Assembly: GCA_036877525.1 (NCBI GenBank)
Contig: JAZGTH010000008.1
Span: 6,072,501 to 6,136,500, forward strand
DNA: 64,000 nt
Direction: 5' to 3'
Source of the DNA: Chromobotia macracanthus
Lineage: Eukaryota; Chordata; Actinopteri; Cypriniformes; Botiidae
The translations under genes were made by a program, and so were the position numbers. The notes under the pieces were generated by a model. It was given only the letters and a program-made list of their open reading frames with translations. It was not told the DNA's origin and did not search any database. Positions 12,560-23,410 of the stretch are shown in pieces (position 1 is the stretch's first letter; each line of letters begins with the position of its first letter).

Positions 12560-15500
12560 CTATGAGATGAAGTTTAGCTTGAAGAGCACAGTCTGGGGAG
12601 TGGTGACATCAGCCACTGCTAGCTCTTGGCCATCCACAAGACCAAGCTCTGTAAATGCAATATGGAGAATGATTCATATGTTATACAACAACAGTAAAAT
12701 GTCTGAAACATTCTAGTCTCATATGCTACTTTATATCTCAGACGATTTTCAACTACCTTTCAGGGTTTTGCTTAGATTCGGTCGTGTTCTCTCTTCAATA
12801 GATGCTACAGTCTGAAAATAAACACAAAAAGGGTATGCATTACATTTTGAATCTGGACTCCATAATGCCAGTACTTTTGTATTCATGACTGCTCTGGTAA
12901 ATTAGTTTTGTATAACACTTTTAACCTGTAAATAAAGAGTTTTGTTTTTTCCTTCCAAAGTTGTAGTGATAGCAGGTGACTTCATTTGGCTAAAAAAAAA
13001 AGTCATAAAAAGAGTTATTACAAACAGAAGAAAACAGGTCAAAATCAGACAGGACAGACAGATAGACAGACAAATTGTGACTCACAGAGATGCACTCTCA
13101 GTTAAGTAGTTTAGAACCTCCTGTAGTTTAGCTGAGGGTGAAAACTGCAGGTCCTGTGGCACCTGACTGCAGGCAGAACAATTCTCCTACACATGCAACA
13201 TGCAAAACATTTAAACCATGTTAATTTTTACACATTTAGCAAAATTTGAAACACATCAGCTAATCACTATTTTTTGTGAAATTAAAGGTTTGTGCCTTGT
13301 TAACTTAACCAAACTTAACAAACATTAAATGACATGAGGGTGAGTAAATGATGACAATTTTCATTTTTGGATGAACTGTCCCTTTAAGTACCTAGCTATA
13401 TCACACAATAGGGATTTAAAAATGACTGACCTTTCTCTCAGCTTCAAAGGTGTATGTGTACAGCCCGTCAACATCATTGAACACCAGGTAGTTGTTCAAG
13501 GGAACGTAGGCACTATTCAGCAGAAGTAAAGAAAATATAAGGAACAATAATGAAAATGGAATTTCTATATCCTCTTCTGTGAAATATGCCAGTATGACTT
13601 ACCTTGTGGCAATTTTGAAAACCTCTGTGGCGCAAGCAGCTGTATTGTGCAAGAAATTTTCAGTTAAATCTCAAATATCAAAATTCTTTTAAACATAAAA
13701 ATCTTGCAAAGATCAATGAGTATTGTCTTGTTAGCATACCAGCAATAACAGCATTTGTGGAAGCCACAGCCGGAATTATTCTCTTCACAACTCCTGAAAT
13801 ACAAGTATAGTAATATAGCCTGTCTAAAGTTACAAAGCCCCCACTCTAAAACAATATAAGAAATGGTAATAGTTATGCTTGTGGTATTTTCATATACATT
13901 TCATGATTTGAGATTTTGTCTAAGCATAAAGACCCACTGACCAGAGCTGCATTATACGCAGCATCATGAGCCTATGTTGATCGTAGAGACCATTTGGTGC
14001 TACAATGTACTTAGGCTTACAATGCTTTTGAGAAACGCAGCCCAGGCCTCTCTCACTCACCCTGGGTGAGTCTGTAAGTGACCCCTGTGATGCTGAACTC
14101 TGCTGCTCTCTCCAGAGATTTCTGGTACACCCACTGGATGTGCTCTGGGTCATCCCCATCAAGTGCAACATCATCTGAAGACAACATATAGCTCACCATA
14201 TAGACATCACATAACATTGCATAGTACTTGCATTGCCCTAAAACTGCAATGACATTATACCTCCAAAAGGCTTGTCTTTGGGCCATAGCAGCACACGGAC
14301 GTACTCAACACAATGTTCAGGTAACCGTGGCATAGAGGCTATAGTGCACATTGGAAAGTTGATCTAAAAAGAAGACAAAAGTGACTTACAGACAAAACCT
14401 TTTATTTTTTATAATTTAACATAAAATGAAGGTGAAAACAGCATGGATTTGAATAAGACATTTCAGACAGCTTCTGAAGAAAAAGATAAAGCTCCAGTAT
14501 GAATCACACCTGTGGGGGGTAGAGCTCCAGGGTGCAGTCGATGCAAGCTGTCATTCCTGGAAGAATGACTCGTGCATTGCCTTTAAAACCTTCTGTACCT
14601 CCATCTATTAGAGGAATGATGGAGCTGGGGTCCAGAACACCATCTTCATAGATCAGCAGGGACAGCTGACAAACACAAAGCCAGATGCATAAACTACAAG
14701 CACTTTTTACAGCACAAAAACACAGAATGCCTATACAGAATTCCATACATATACAGGCAGTTGTACATTAAACACATACCAGCATTCCATTCATCCATCT
14801 CCTGGCAACAACAGAATCCAGACCACAGACCACTATGTGAAATTCTATGCAGGAACACAGCATTAGAATTAAACATCACATAAAAACACTTCCCACACAA
14901 ACTTGTTACATGTTATAAGATTGTAAGTTGTAATTACGCTTGTAAAATGCCTCATCCAAGTGTTGAATTTTCTTGAAATGCCTGTAGTGCTAATTAAGGA
15001 AACATAACATAAACACACACAGCTGACAAACACAAAGCCAGATGCATTAACTCTAAGCACTTTTCACATGCCAATACAGATACAATACAGATATGTGCCA
15101 ATATGTGTATTCTCTGGGATTTGAACCCCTGACTTGCATCGCTAATGCAATGTTCTACCAATTGAGTTACAGGAGCAACATTTTGTTACATTTCAACCTG
15201 GCAGCGCATCTCAAAGTATACTACAGTGTTCTACAGAAGCCATTACAGCATAGAGTACTATATAACAATTTAAAGACCAGGCAAAGTTTGGTACATTTGT
15301 ATAGAGGGATACGGGACAACATTGCATCCTGCGATTCTGCCGTTTACGAATTCTGCTGCAACCTCTGCCTTTGGTCGCCCTACATCTTTAGGTCTGCAGA
15401 TACAACAGAGAGAAGTTTGCATTCGTAAATAGTAAATACAGAACAGCTTTCTCACTAACCATTTAAAAAAACAGGTTTGAAGATTACAACAGCTGATTTA

Positions 15501-16845
15501 GACTAACCTGAACAGGAACTGTCTGTTGAGGTTGGAAACATCAATAGTGTCCATGTCCACCACATGAATGTGTCGAAAACCTGATAAGGCCTTTGTGATA
15601 AAATTGTACCATACATGAGTTTGACAGTAACCTAAACTCATGGATTAGATGTTAAATGACAAAAGTCATCCAACCTGTCTACACATACATGCCCAGCAAA
15701 TACTCAGCAATCAGCCTCTTTGCAACTACAGAACGTATACAGTAATAACAGTTGTTAAACATTTTTAACATGGCAACAGGAACTGTACCAGATCTTTGAG
15801 CAGCTCACATCCAAGTCCACCAGCTCCAATAACCAGAATTTTGCATGTGTCCAATAAAAACTGGAGAGACTGAAAGAAGATGAGCAGTTAATGAACAACA
15901 AGAAAACTGATCTTGGACTGCTGATCTATATAGTAAGCAGTAACATTATTGCAGAATAACTGACCCTGAATCAAATTTCCTGCAAGTAGCCAAAAGGGTG
16001 AGCAAAAGAAACATAAAACTTAGTGCATAATTAGGGGTGACGCAATAGTTTCATAAAGGGTCATTTATGATATTACAAGATTATAATGTATAGATGATAT
16101 TAATGATATCTATACATGGAATCATGGTATAAAGGTGTGCTGTGTCATACCTCAGTGCTGGGTTCAAAGTCAGGATGAGTAAACGGTCCAGCTCTCTCTA
16201 AGAACTTTATGACGTGGTCCCATCTTCCCTGCCAGTCACCTTGGTCCACACTTCCTCCATCCACAACCATACTACATCAAAACAAATTTAACACAAAATA
16301 ATCACTTGACTACACCACAAACTCATCGCTCAGATTGTGTCAAACAATTATACTACACAAAAACAAAACATAATACAAACTAACCTAATGAGTGTAAAAT
16401 GCACTGTAGGTGGACTTCTTAATAACTACAAAACTGCATCTTACATTAAGTGTTATGACAACAAGGTAATGGCAGTGTTTGGAGGTTTCGCAAGCATTTA
16501 TTTTCTAGCTTTGAGCTAGATTATACAGTATTTATGTGTGGTTAGCTGTTCATAAAACAATCTGAACAGTATCTGCATAACAGATAAGGCTGATTTTAAC
16601 ACCTCCCAAACCTGCAGGCTGCAGCTAAATTATCGTCTTTCATTTCACTAACTTCTCATTCAGCTCCTCTATTCGCCTTCTTTTCTTCTCCCTAAAAAGA
16701 GAGAATAAAAGAAGGTTCAATTCATATTCTTCTACTCGCAAGATAAAGTCCTTGCGTCCTGTTGATTGAACTACAAGCACTGTTACGAGGGATTTATTTT
16801 CAGTTGTGTATAAAATATCACTTACGGCTCTTCTCCTTCCGCCAT
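12560..16845 (-). CDS. uba3: NEDD8-activating enzyme E1 catalytic subunit UBA3, 462 aa, 18 exons
   Basis: UBA3 pairs with NAE1/APPBP1 to adenylate NEDD8 and pass it, as a thioester, to UBE2M/UBE2F. Exons: 16826-16845, 16653-16691, 16151-16271, 15789-15869, 15508-15590, 15313-15393, 14938-14981, 14780-14844, 14510-14665, 14261-14363, 14061-14174, 13740-13793, 13603-13639, 13431-13512, 13086-13186, 12926-12989, 12757-12811, 12560-12648. The total is 1389 nt in frame; human UBA3 is 463 aa. Seen in the translation: start MAEGEEPEKKRRRIEEL; ATP-binding GAGGLG at residues 75-80; the DMDTIDVSNLNRQFLF segment; the Mg/adenylate region RPKDVGRPKAEVAAE; catalytic Cys236 in NFPMCTIASMPRLPEH; zinc-ligand cysteines in MTACIDC and ENCSACS; and a C-terminal ubiquitin-fold domain that recruits the E2, ending FKLNFIS. 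All catalytic features are present, so the gene should be active. A SINE and a small duplicated segment sit in intron 6. Confidence 0.95.
13327..13388 (+). mobile_element. solo arm of a palindromic fish repeat in a uba3 intron
   Basis: It contains GACATGAGGGTGAGTAAATG followed by TTTTCATTTTTGGATGAACT and CCCTTTAAG, which is one arm of the element seen more completely at 16990-17225. It lies in the intron left of exon 13431-13512. Confidence 0.7.
14663..14711. repeat. 49-bp duplicated segment, copy A (spans the uba3 exon 9 acceptor)
   Basis: The segment beginning CAGCTGACAAACACAAAG recurs at 15020-15068 with a few mismatches. Copy A carries the functional splice acceptor of uba3 exon 9 (right edge at 14665) and the start of its polypyrimidine region. 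Confidence 0.75.
15020..15068. repeat. 49-bp duplicated segment, copy B in uba3 intron 6
   Basis: Near-identical to 14663-14711. It ends exactly where a tRNA-derived SINE remnant begins (about 15068), so its origin may be linked to that insertion. It carries a decoy copy of the exon 9 acceptor. Confidence 0.72.
15068..15182 (-). mobile_element. tRNA-derived SINE remnant in uba3 intron 6
   Basis: The reverse complement shows a B-box-like GGGGTTCAAATCC and an A-box-like region (AACTCAATTGGTAGAACATTG). It is the same SINE type as 6482-6640 but with a degenerate tail. Confidence 0.68.
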
Positions 16846-16989
16846 ATTGTCAAAAACACGTAAAGTGAAGCGCGCAATCTCATGAGAAAGAAATGCGGTC
16901 CACCTGACGCACGCGTTTATTTTCAAAATAAAAGTCTCGATGCTCGACTAAAGGAATAGATAAATATAACATGTTTCTTCAATCATCTA

Positions 16990-17225
16990 GCCGCCCTCAT
17001 ATCATCCCAAACCTATATGTCTTTTTTATCTTCTGTGGAACACAATATAAGATATTGTGGGAAATTATTTTTGAGAAATATTTTGTGTTCATTCAAGCAC
17101 TGCTGTCTGGTTACCAACATTAAAAAATCTTGTGTGTTTCTATAGAAGCAAAAAGTCATACAGGTGTGAAATGATATGAGGGTGAGTAAATGACAGAAGA
17201 ATTTTCATTTTGGGTGAACTATCTA
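16990..17225. mobile_element. palindromic non-autonomous element (MITE-like), nearly full length
   Basis: The two ends are inverted repeats: CCTCATATCATCCCAAACC with TATGTCTTTTT on the left, and AAAAAGTCATACAGG with ATGATATGAGGG on the right. The right side is followed by the familiar GTGAGTAAATGA...TTTTCATTTTGGGTGAACT. The central part also pairs (TTCTGTGGAACACAA / TTGTGTGTTTCTATAGAAG). It is a very common cyprinid repeat. It lies between the uba3 5' end and the cish 3' end. Confidence 0.75.
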
Positions 17226-18333
17226 CCCAGATACCAACTGTTTGGCATGGAATTCAATGTGAATTGAAGCACAATTGAAATGTGATTATAACACTTTTAA
17301 AACTCTCAAAATCAGATTTAACCCCATGTATACTCATTGGCAATGTGTGTATTCAGTGCTCGACATACTGAAATGCAAAGTCAATTTGAATCACTTTCAG
17401 CTGTAATTTAAATTGGACAGTTTTACTGTCCAATAAATAATACTGTCAATATGTTGATATTTGATATAACATTTCAACTTCAGGACATTTTGGGCTTTTA
17501 TTGTGTTCATTAGGCACCTGATGAACAAGCTGGGCAACTTTATGCACTGAGCCCAGAAGCAAAGCAATATTTTATGTAATTCACCTGTTAAGATTCCACT
17601 TACTAATAAACAGTTCCAGGTACATTTATTAGACAGAACAAAAACATGCTTGATAACACCCTCTGCATGTTTTTCTGAATATCCTTTGGCTGTGCATGCT
17701 TTATTCTTTCTGATTTACACAGTTACATTCAATAGAACTGCTGTTGTATGGATCACTTTCATTTAATACCTTTTGTGAAGTTTATTGGAGCTTGACAATC
17801 TATTGCATGGAAAAGAGTGGCCTAAATATTCTTTAAAATGTCACCTCTTGGTGTCTACTGAAGAAAGTCATATGGTTTTAGAACAACATACAGGTGAACT
17901 GATCCTAAGTATTGTATATGATTACTGCAAAATAGAGCAAAAATACCTACATCTGTTCAGTTTTATCATGCATTAATATTAAAATCAGGAAAGGCTATTT
18001 TTTCTAGAAACGTTTTTTGTTATGCTGGTTAAACGTCTCTCCACATCCTGATAGCAGTCAAGTGAATGGTCCAAATGACCACAAAATGTTCGTTCTTAAA
18101 GCAGGATATCAGTGAAGACAAAATGTTGACACTGTGATTAGCCTTGACAGGCCTTGATTGATAACATTTCAATATCTTTCTTTCTTTTTCTTTCTCTATT
18201 TGTGCCTTTGCTGTTAAAAGTGTATACATGCAGTATATACATTTCTTTTAAGGAACTATTGATGAGGTTTATTCAGCCTTATTAAATATATTTGAGATGA
18301 ATAAACACAGTTAATTGGATATGACATATTATA

Positions 18334-18408
<75 letters not shown>

Positions 18409-19923
18409 AATACTTAGAGATATTTTGTCATGCTTAGAGAATGAAACTTAGAAAAAGGTAAGATATCTGATAAAACATACCGTACATGCATTTTTGCCAA
18501 CAAGATGTACCACACAATTTTTCTTTGTAAAAAAAGTTTTTTGTAAGTTACCATTGTAATTATTTATTAAAATATGATTAGCAATTGTATTTTATAGGTG
18601 TATTTGCTTTGGATATTAGCAATGTAATACAATGTGTGAATTGTCAAAGTCAAACCGATAAGATCCCAAGACCCACAGATTGACAATATTGTTTGATTAT
18701 GTAGGGCAACTGTGATTTTAGGCATTCATGTAACATTTGAGCTGAATGATTACTGACAAATATCACAGCTATAATATATCGAACTGACAATTTGTTTTGA
18801 AAGTCCTGATGGCAACATGCACTTTTTTAAAACACAATTTAAAACTGAAGCCAGGTGCCTAGCTGTTACCTAGCTATTAAACCTGTAAGTGCAATTTCAT
18901 CAAGGCTCTGTTCACTAGTTAGGGATTAGGTGACTGTGTCGTTTTAAGTCTACTTATTTTACTGAGAACTCTGAGCAGCTTCTTCCTATAATTGTTCTTT
19001 GTTCTATGCATGAGTCATTGCCACACAAAAGTGTTTGTGGTGTGTGTGTATGATGTCTGTCAGCAAGTGCATAATTAGTGAAATTAGTCTGTCTGTCTAG
19101 AAAGCTTGTCATATAACTATGTGCTCAAGCAAAATATGTGCATGTGCATGTGCATGTACATTCTTAATAAGCACAAATTGTACAACTTGCATTAAGTTGT
19201 GTATATTAAGCACCCATATTCCCTGCTCAATGCTAGCATTTTTGTTTAATTTCTAGCATTTATATACTATGATAAATGGCAATTTTTGCCATTCTTAAGA
19301 GCTTTCTTAAGAGCTGCAATATTAAACATAAATGTTTCAGCACAAACTAGTAAGTTAGTATATTATAACTGCAAAAGCAAACACTCATATTTCTATTAAG
19401 AGCTGGTAAGATGATAATTAGCATAGGTAGTAAATGCGCATCTCACTTTAAATAAAATGTTTAAAAAATAAATAGTATAAACCGAATCTGTAGTCTTGGA
19501 CACCTGATTCTTTCTAAATATACTGAATGGCTTGCTTAGAGTACACTTTAAAAGACATCCAGTTGTGTTGTCGGAATACAGTATTCCTGTATACCGATTT
19601 TGATATTTAATTGTTCAGTGTTCTGCTGATGGCACGACACATGCAAATGTCAGAAGATAAAAAACATTGTGGTTTACTTAAAAGAGAAATATTTACAAGT
19701 ATAAAAGCAGTCCTGGTACACTTCGCTCTTTTAGCTCATTCATTCTTTGGAAATGTTATAATCTGGAATACATATTTTCATCTGACAATTCTAACAATGC
19801 CTACAACCCTGTAAGGCAACATTTACATAATTTCACCATTTACAACGTACATAATTGGGAAATCACCCAAGACTTTGCAAAGACTAACCCCCCAAATGGA
19901 GCAATGTCCTTCTTCAAGTGTTG
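17226..19923. other. intergenic spacer / cish 3' UTR, no gene seen
   Basis: AT-rich sequence with only short, composition-driven ORFs. It contains an (AT)n tract (about 18337-18404) and a short repeat-like piece at 18005-18070. The cish 3' UTR must occupy its right part, but I could not fix a poly(A) site. Confidence 0.4.
18337..18404. repeat. (AT)n dinucleotide microsatellite
   Basis: About 34 AT units uninterrupted, in the spacer between cish and uba3. Confidence 0.95.
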
Positions 19924-21993
19924 TCACACCTGGAAGGGGTACTCTTGCAAGTAAAGCAACAGTGGGCGTGGCAATGGCAGTTTTGCATGGCAATCAGTGT
20001 GTCTGTTTATAGCAAGACGTGTGAGATGTTGTAATGTTGGAAAGGCCTGAGGCCTGTGCAGAGGTTTTCTGAGTTTGAGCAGAACCGCATTGTCTTTCGA
20101 CACCACCTGGTGTTCTTCTGATATCTTCTTCACCTCTTCCCCTTGACTAGTGGACACATAATGCTGCAGAAGACTAGGAATAGCAGGAAAGGACAACAGG
20201 CAAGGTCGGGCTGTGAAGCTGGAATCGAGGCGAAATTGGCCGCTGTCGTATTCTATCCGGATATTAGTCGGGCCTCTGCAAGTCTTTACTGAGAGGGTGA
20301 AGAGGTAGAGCGGATGGCTACTGTCACGCACAAGAAAAGCCCCTTCTGATGCACAAATGAGGGCATCCCTTGCCTCACTGGCTGTCATGCTACCCCAGTA
20401 CCACCCTGGAATATAAAAAGAACCATTAACTAATATGACATACATTAAGGTAATTTTATATATGCATATATATACATGAAGAAGTTATCCAGAAATTGCT
20501 CAGAGAAAGATATGCTGAAACTAAGAATATGACTTAGCAGGCAATATTACACATAAGCTCCAACCATTGTTCAAATGATGAGAGAGGCGTTGACGTCTAT
20601 TGCCTCAGAATAATTACACATCATGAAATGACAGTCGCCATTGTGTCTAAGGGACTAATAGACTGTTCTTAGACATTAACTCTTTACACAGTCTGCTCAA
20701 AGATTCTGCATAAAGACACAATGACACATATAAGCCAGACTATATTATCCCTGCTCTGACCCACCTCAGCCCCTAGCATCAATACCACTTCTGAAGTTTT
20801 ACAACTGTATTAATAATAATAAAAAAAAAATTATGTAAAAATGTCCCTTTTAATGGCAAGAGTTTACAAGACTTTGCAAGATAGAGACCTGAGGTGTGTA
20901 GGTGCTGAAAGGTAATGGTTATGAAGTGCAGGTCCTCAGCAGTAGCCCATGGTAAAGACATGTTGGAGGAATTGGGTTGTGCTCGGGGTCGATGGCTCTG
21001 ATGAACTTCAGACTCTTCCCTCTCATTCTGAGTATTTGTCCCCCTAACAACCCTTCTGAAGGTAGCCCAGGCAACAGAGTCTTCCTATGGAGGACAGAAC
21101 ACTCTTCTTAAGAATAATTTATTGCATCACAACCTTAAGTAAATAAACACTTTCTAGACACTTTTCTTAAAATTCACAATGTGAAGTGAGAAATCACAGA
21201 TGAAAGTACAAAGGTTAAAGAAACATTTCTGTGTTTTCTATATCATCCTTTTAGAATTTATAAATTCAACTAAACGTAAAGAAAAACAAATCAAAGAAGT
21301 AAAATGTGTCTACCTAAAAAAGTACTCACAATCTATTTAAACATCGCGGCAAACTTTAAAATGTACGCAAAACAGCAGAGTAAACAACAGAGTTTACAAG
21401 ACAACAAATCCAACACGCAGACATGTGATTAAATCCGTAAAGGAAACGTTTTAAATCTTACTGAAATTTTGCTGAAAAGCTTTTTTAGCTAGAAATAAAT
21501 AACAGTGTAACCAGTTTAGCATTTAAAATAAACCAAAAAGAATGCAGTTTAAAATAAGAAGCTGAACTTTAGGCCTGAACAAAACAGCTACACGTCAGGG
21601 GAATGCTTAATACGTGTTCTGGTTTTAAAACTGACGTTTACATTTTGTCTTATACTATTTTAACATTAACATTAAGAAATGATCAGTAAACATCCCGTGC
21701 ATGTTTTTGCTCCCCAGTGAGCATTGCATCATTAAAAAAACACACACACAGTGTACAACAAAATGTCCCATTTCGAAACATCCAAACCAGCATAATAGGA
21801 TGTGTTAAACAAGAGCAAATAGAAAAAGGAATTCATTGTTAACATGTAAGACGATCGTATTTTTTCTACAACTAATCTTATGGGTGAACCTATCAAACAC
21901 GTTTGGTTACTAATGCAGTCACGCAGTTTCTAAGAAAGTAAAAGCAATGTTGAATCTAGGCACAAATGTAAGATTTCTTACCTTTGTGGGCAT
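19924..21993 (-). CDS. cish: cytokine-inducible SH2-containing protein (CIS/SOCS family), 229 aa, 3 exons
   Basis: CIS is a STAT5-induced feedback inhibitor: its SH2 domain binds phosphotyrosines of cytokine receptors and its SOCS box recruits an Elongin B/C-Cullin-5 E3 ligase. Exons: 21982-21993 (MPTK only), 20889-21084, 19924-20405; 690 nt in frame. The SH2 domain (about residues 70-165) starts GWYWGSMTASEARDAL and has the phosphate-binding FLVRDSS motif, then LYLFTLSVKT and IRIEYDSGQFRLDS. A variable linker follows (about 166-190), then the SOCS box (LQHLTRLAINRH...LPLPRPLLLYLQEYPFQV). Human CISH (258 aa) has the same three-part plan and ends YPFQL; among SOCS proteins SOCS2 is the next closest. 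The very short first coding exon agrees with CISH gene structure. STAT-type sites lie upstream (see 22425-22613). Confidence 0.9.
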
Positions 21994-22209
21994 AAAATCG
22001 TCACCTTCGGTCCACCGATAGACAGTTCAGCGTGCAATGAGAGTTTAAAGATTTCGGATAGGCTGTAATATTCACACGAATCCAAGTGCGGTTTGGTGCC
22101 AAAGAGTCTGACATTGTTCCGGCACGACTCCAATGGCGATAAACCGCCTGCAAACAGGGGCAATCTGGTCAATACATTAACATTTTAGGTTTGCAATAAT
22201 CCCTAATCT

Positions 22210-22680
22210 TGTTTTACACGAAAGAACCTTCTCTATAAAATATTCTCCAGGGAAACGCGGAGGGAGCTCGAATTTAACGCGAACCCCCAAAAACAAGCTT
22301 ACAAGTAATCTAACCAAGATCAAGTCGCATAGGTTGTTTTGTTGGCTGGACTATCATTCGTCTAAAAAACAGCACCGAGAAACGCCTTTGCAGTGCATTT
22401 GGTTTTTTTATGGGTCGACGAGCTTTCTAGGAATTTCATTCCAAGAAGTGCGCCGCATCTCCGCGCTCACGGCCTCATCAGCGGGCGCTTCGCTTTTCGC
22501 AGAACTGCGCTCTCGCCCCTCTCTGCGATTCCATTGGCTGTCGTGACCCGTCGACAAAGCGCCCCGGCCGGTTTCAGCTGCGGATCACTTTCCTGGTAAA
22601 GGCTTTCCAGGAACACCGAAGCAGTCGCTGAAATTGACCTCTGCGCTGGCTGCATGTACTGAGAGAGCATTGAGCATGCT
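22210..22680 (-). promoter_or_regulatory. cish promoter region with STAT5-type sites and CpG-rich stretch
   Basis: Perfect TTCNNNGAA motifs occur at 22425-22433 (TTCTAGGAA) and 22439-22447 (TTCCAAGAA), separated by 5 bp, and at 22605-22613 (TTCCAGGAA) with an imperfect neighbour TTCCTGGTA just left of it (about 22590). A TATA-like TATTTTATAG (minus strand) lies near 22233-22242. The stretch 22440-22640 is CpG-rich. Tandem STAT5 sites are the known mode of control of mammalian CISH; use in this species is inferred. Confidence 0.6.
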
Positions 22681-22689
22681 ATGATTTGT

Positions 22690-23389
22690 GGAAGGTGTCT
22701 TCAAGGTAAACGCACGTTGAGTTTGTTTCCTGAAAACGCGCATTGTCACACTGTTACCGCTTAATAACAGTTAATAACATCTAATGTCGAGGTTACTGAG
22801 AGCTGCGGTTGGATCAGTTCTTGCATTGATCTAAACGTAATGCCATGACACTTTATAGTGTCACTTTTATGAGATTCTGGTTGTTAAGATGTTAACATGA
22901 ACTGACTTTGAACACTTCTTCCACAGTACTAATCTTTGTTAATGTTAATTTTAACATTTACTGATTCACCTTTTAAAATTAAAAATGGTATTGTTAACAT
23001 CAACCTGCAATTAACTAAGGTGAATGAACAGTTATGTTTGTATTATCTAAACTTAACAAAGATTAAGAAATGCTGTACAAAATACATTGTTCACTGTTAG
23101 TTTATGCTAGCTAATGCATTAACTTATGTTACAACACCTAAAGCGCTTAGTTAGACAAAAAGGAGATGTACAATAGATTAATCAATTCTATTTTAATTTT
23201 AACATAAAAATCAATCTAAACACCTTGAAAACCAGGTATAAATGAGTTTTTAAAGTGAAAGTAGTGAAACTACTTAAGAGTAGTTACAGTCTAAAATAAA
23301 AAATAATTAACAACAACAATGATAAATCAGATGTGAAACAGGCTACAGATTACTGAGAGTGAAATGCAACATTATGTATCAGATGTCAT
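22690..23389. other. spacer between cish promoter and twf2 3' end, no gene seen
   Basis: AT-rich, with no convincing exon. A plus-strand ATG ATTTGTGGAAGG...CAAG followed by GTAAACGC at 22681-22708 could be the first exon of a divergent transcript, but no partner exon was found. Confidence 0.3.
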
Positions 23390-23395
23390 TTTATT
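23390..23395 (-). other. poly(A) signal of twf2
   Basis: AATAAA on the minus strand begins only about 16 bases after the twf2 stop codon (23411-23413), implying a very short 3' UTR unless a downstream site is also used. Confidence 0.45.
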
Positions 23396-23410
23396 TTGAC
23401 AGTATTCAGT

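Noticed and set aside
17785..18229. Short ORFs in the cish-uba3 spacer
   Set aside because: Composition-driven; no domain, splice site pattern or homology recognised.
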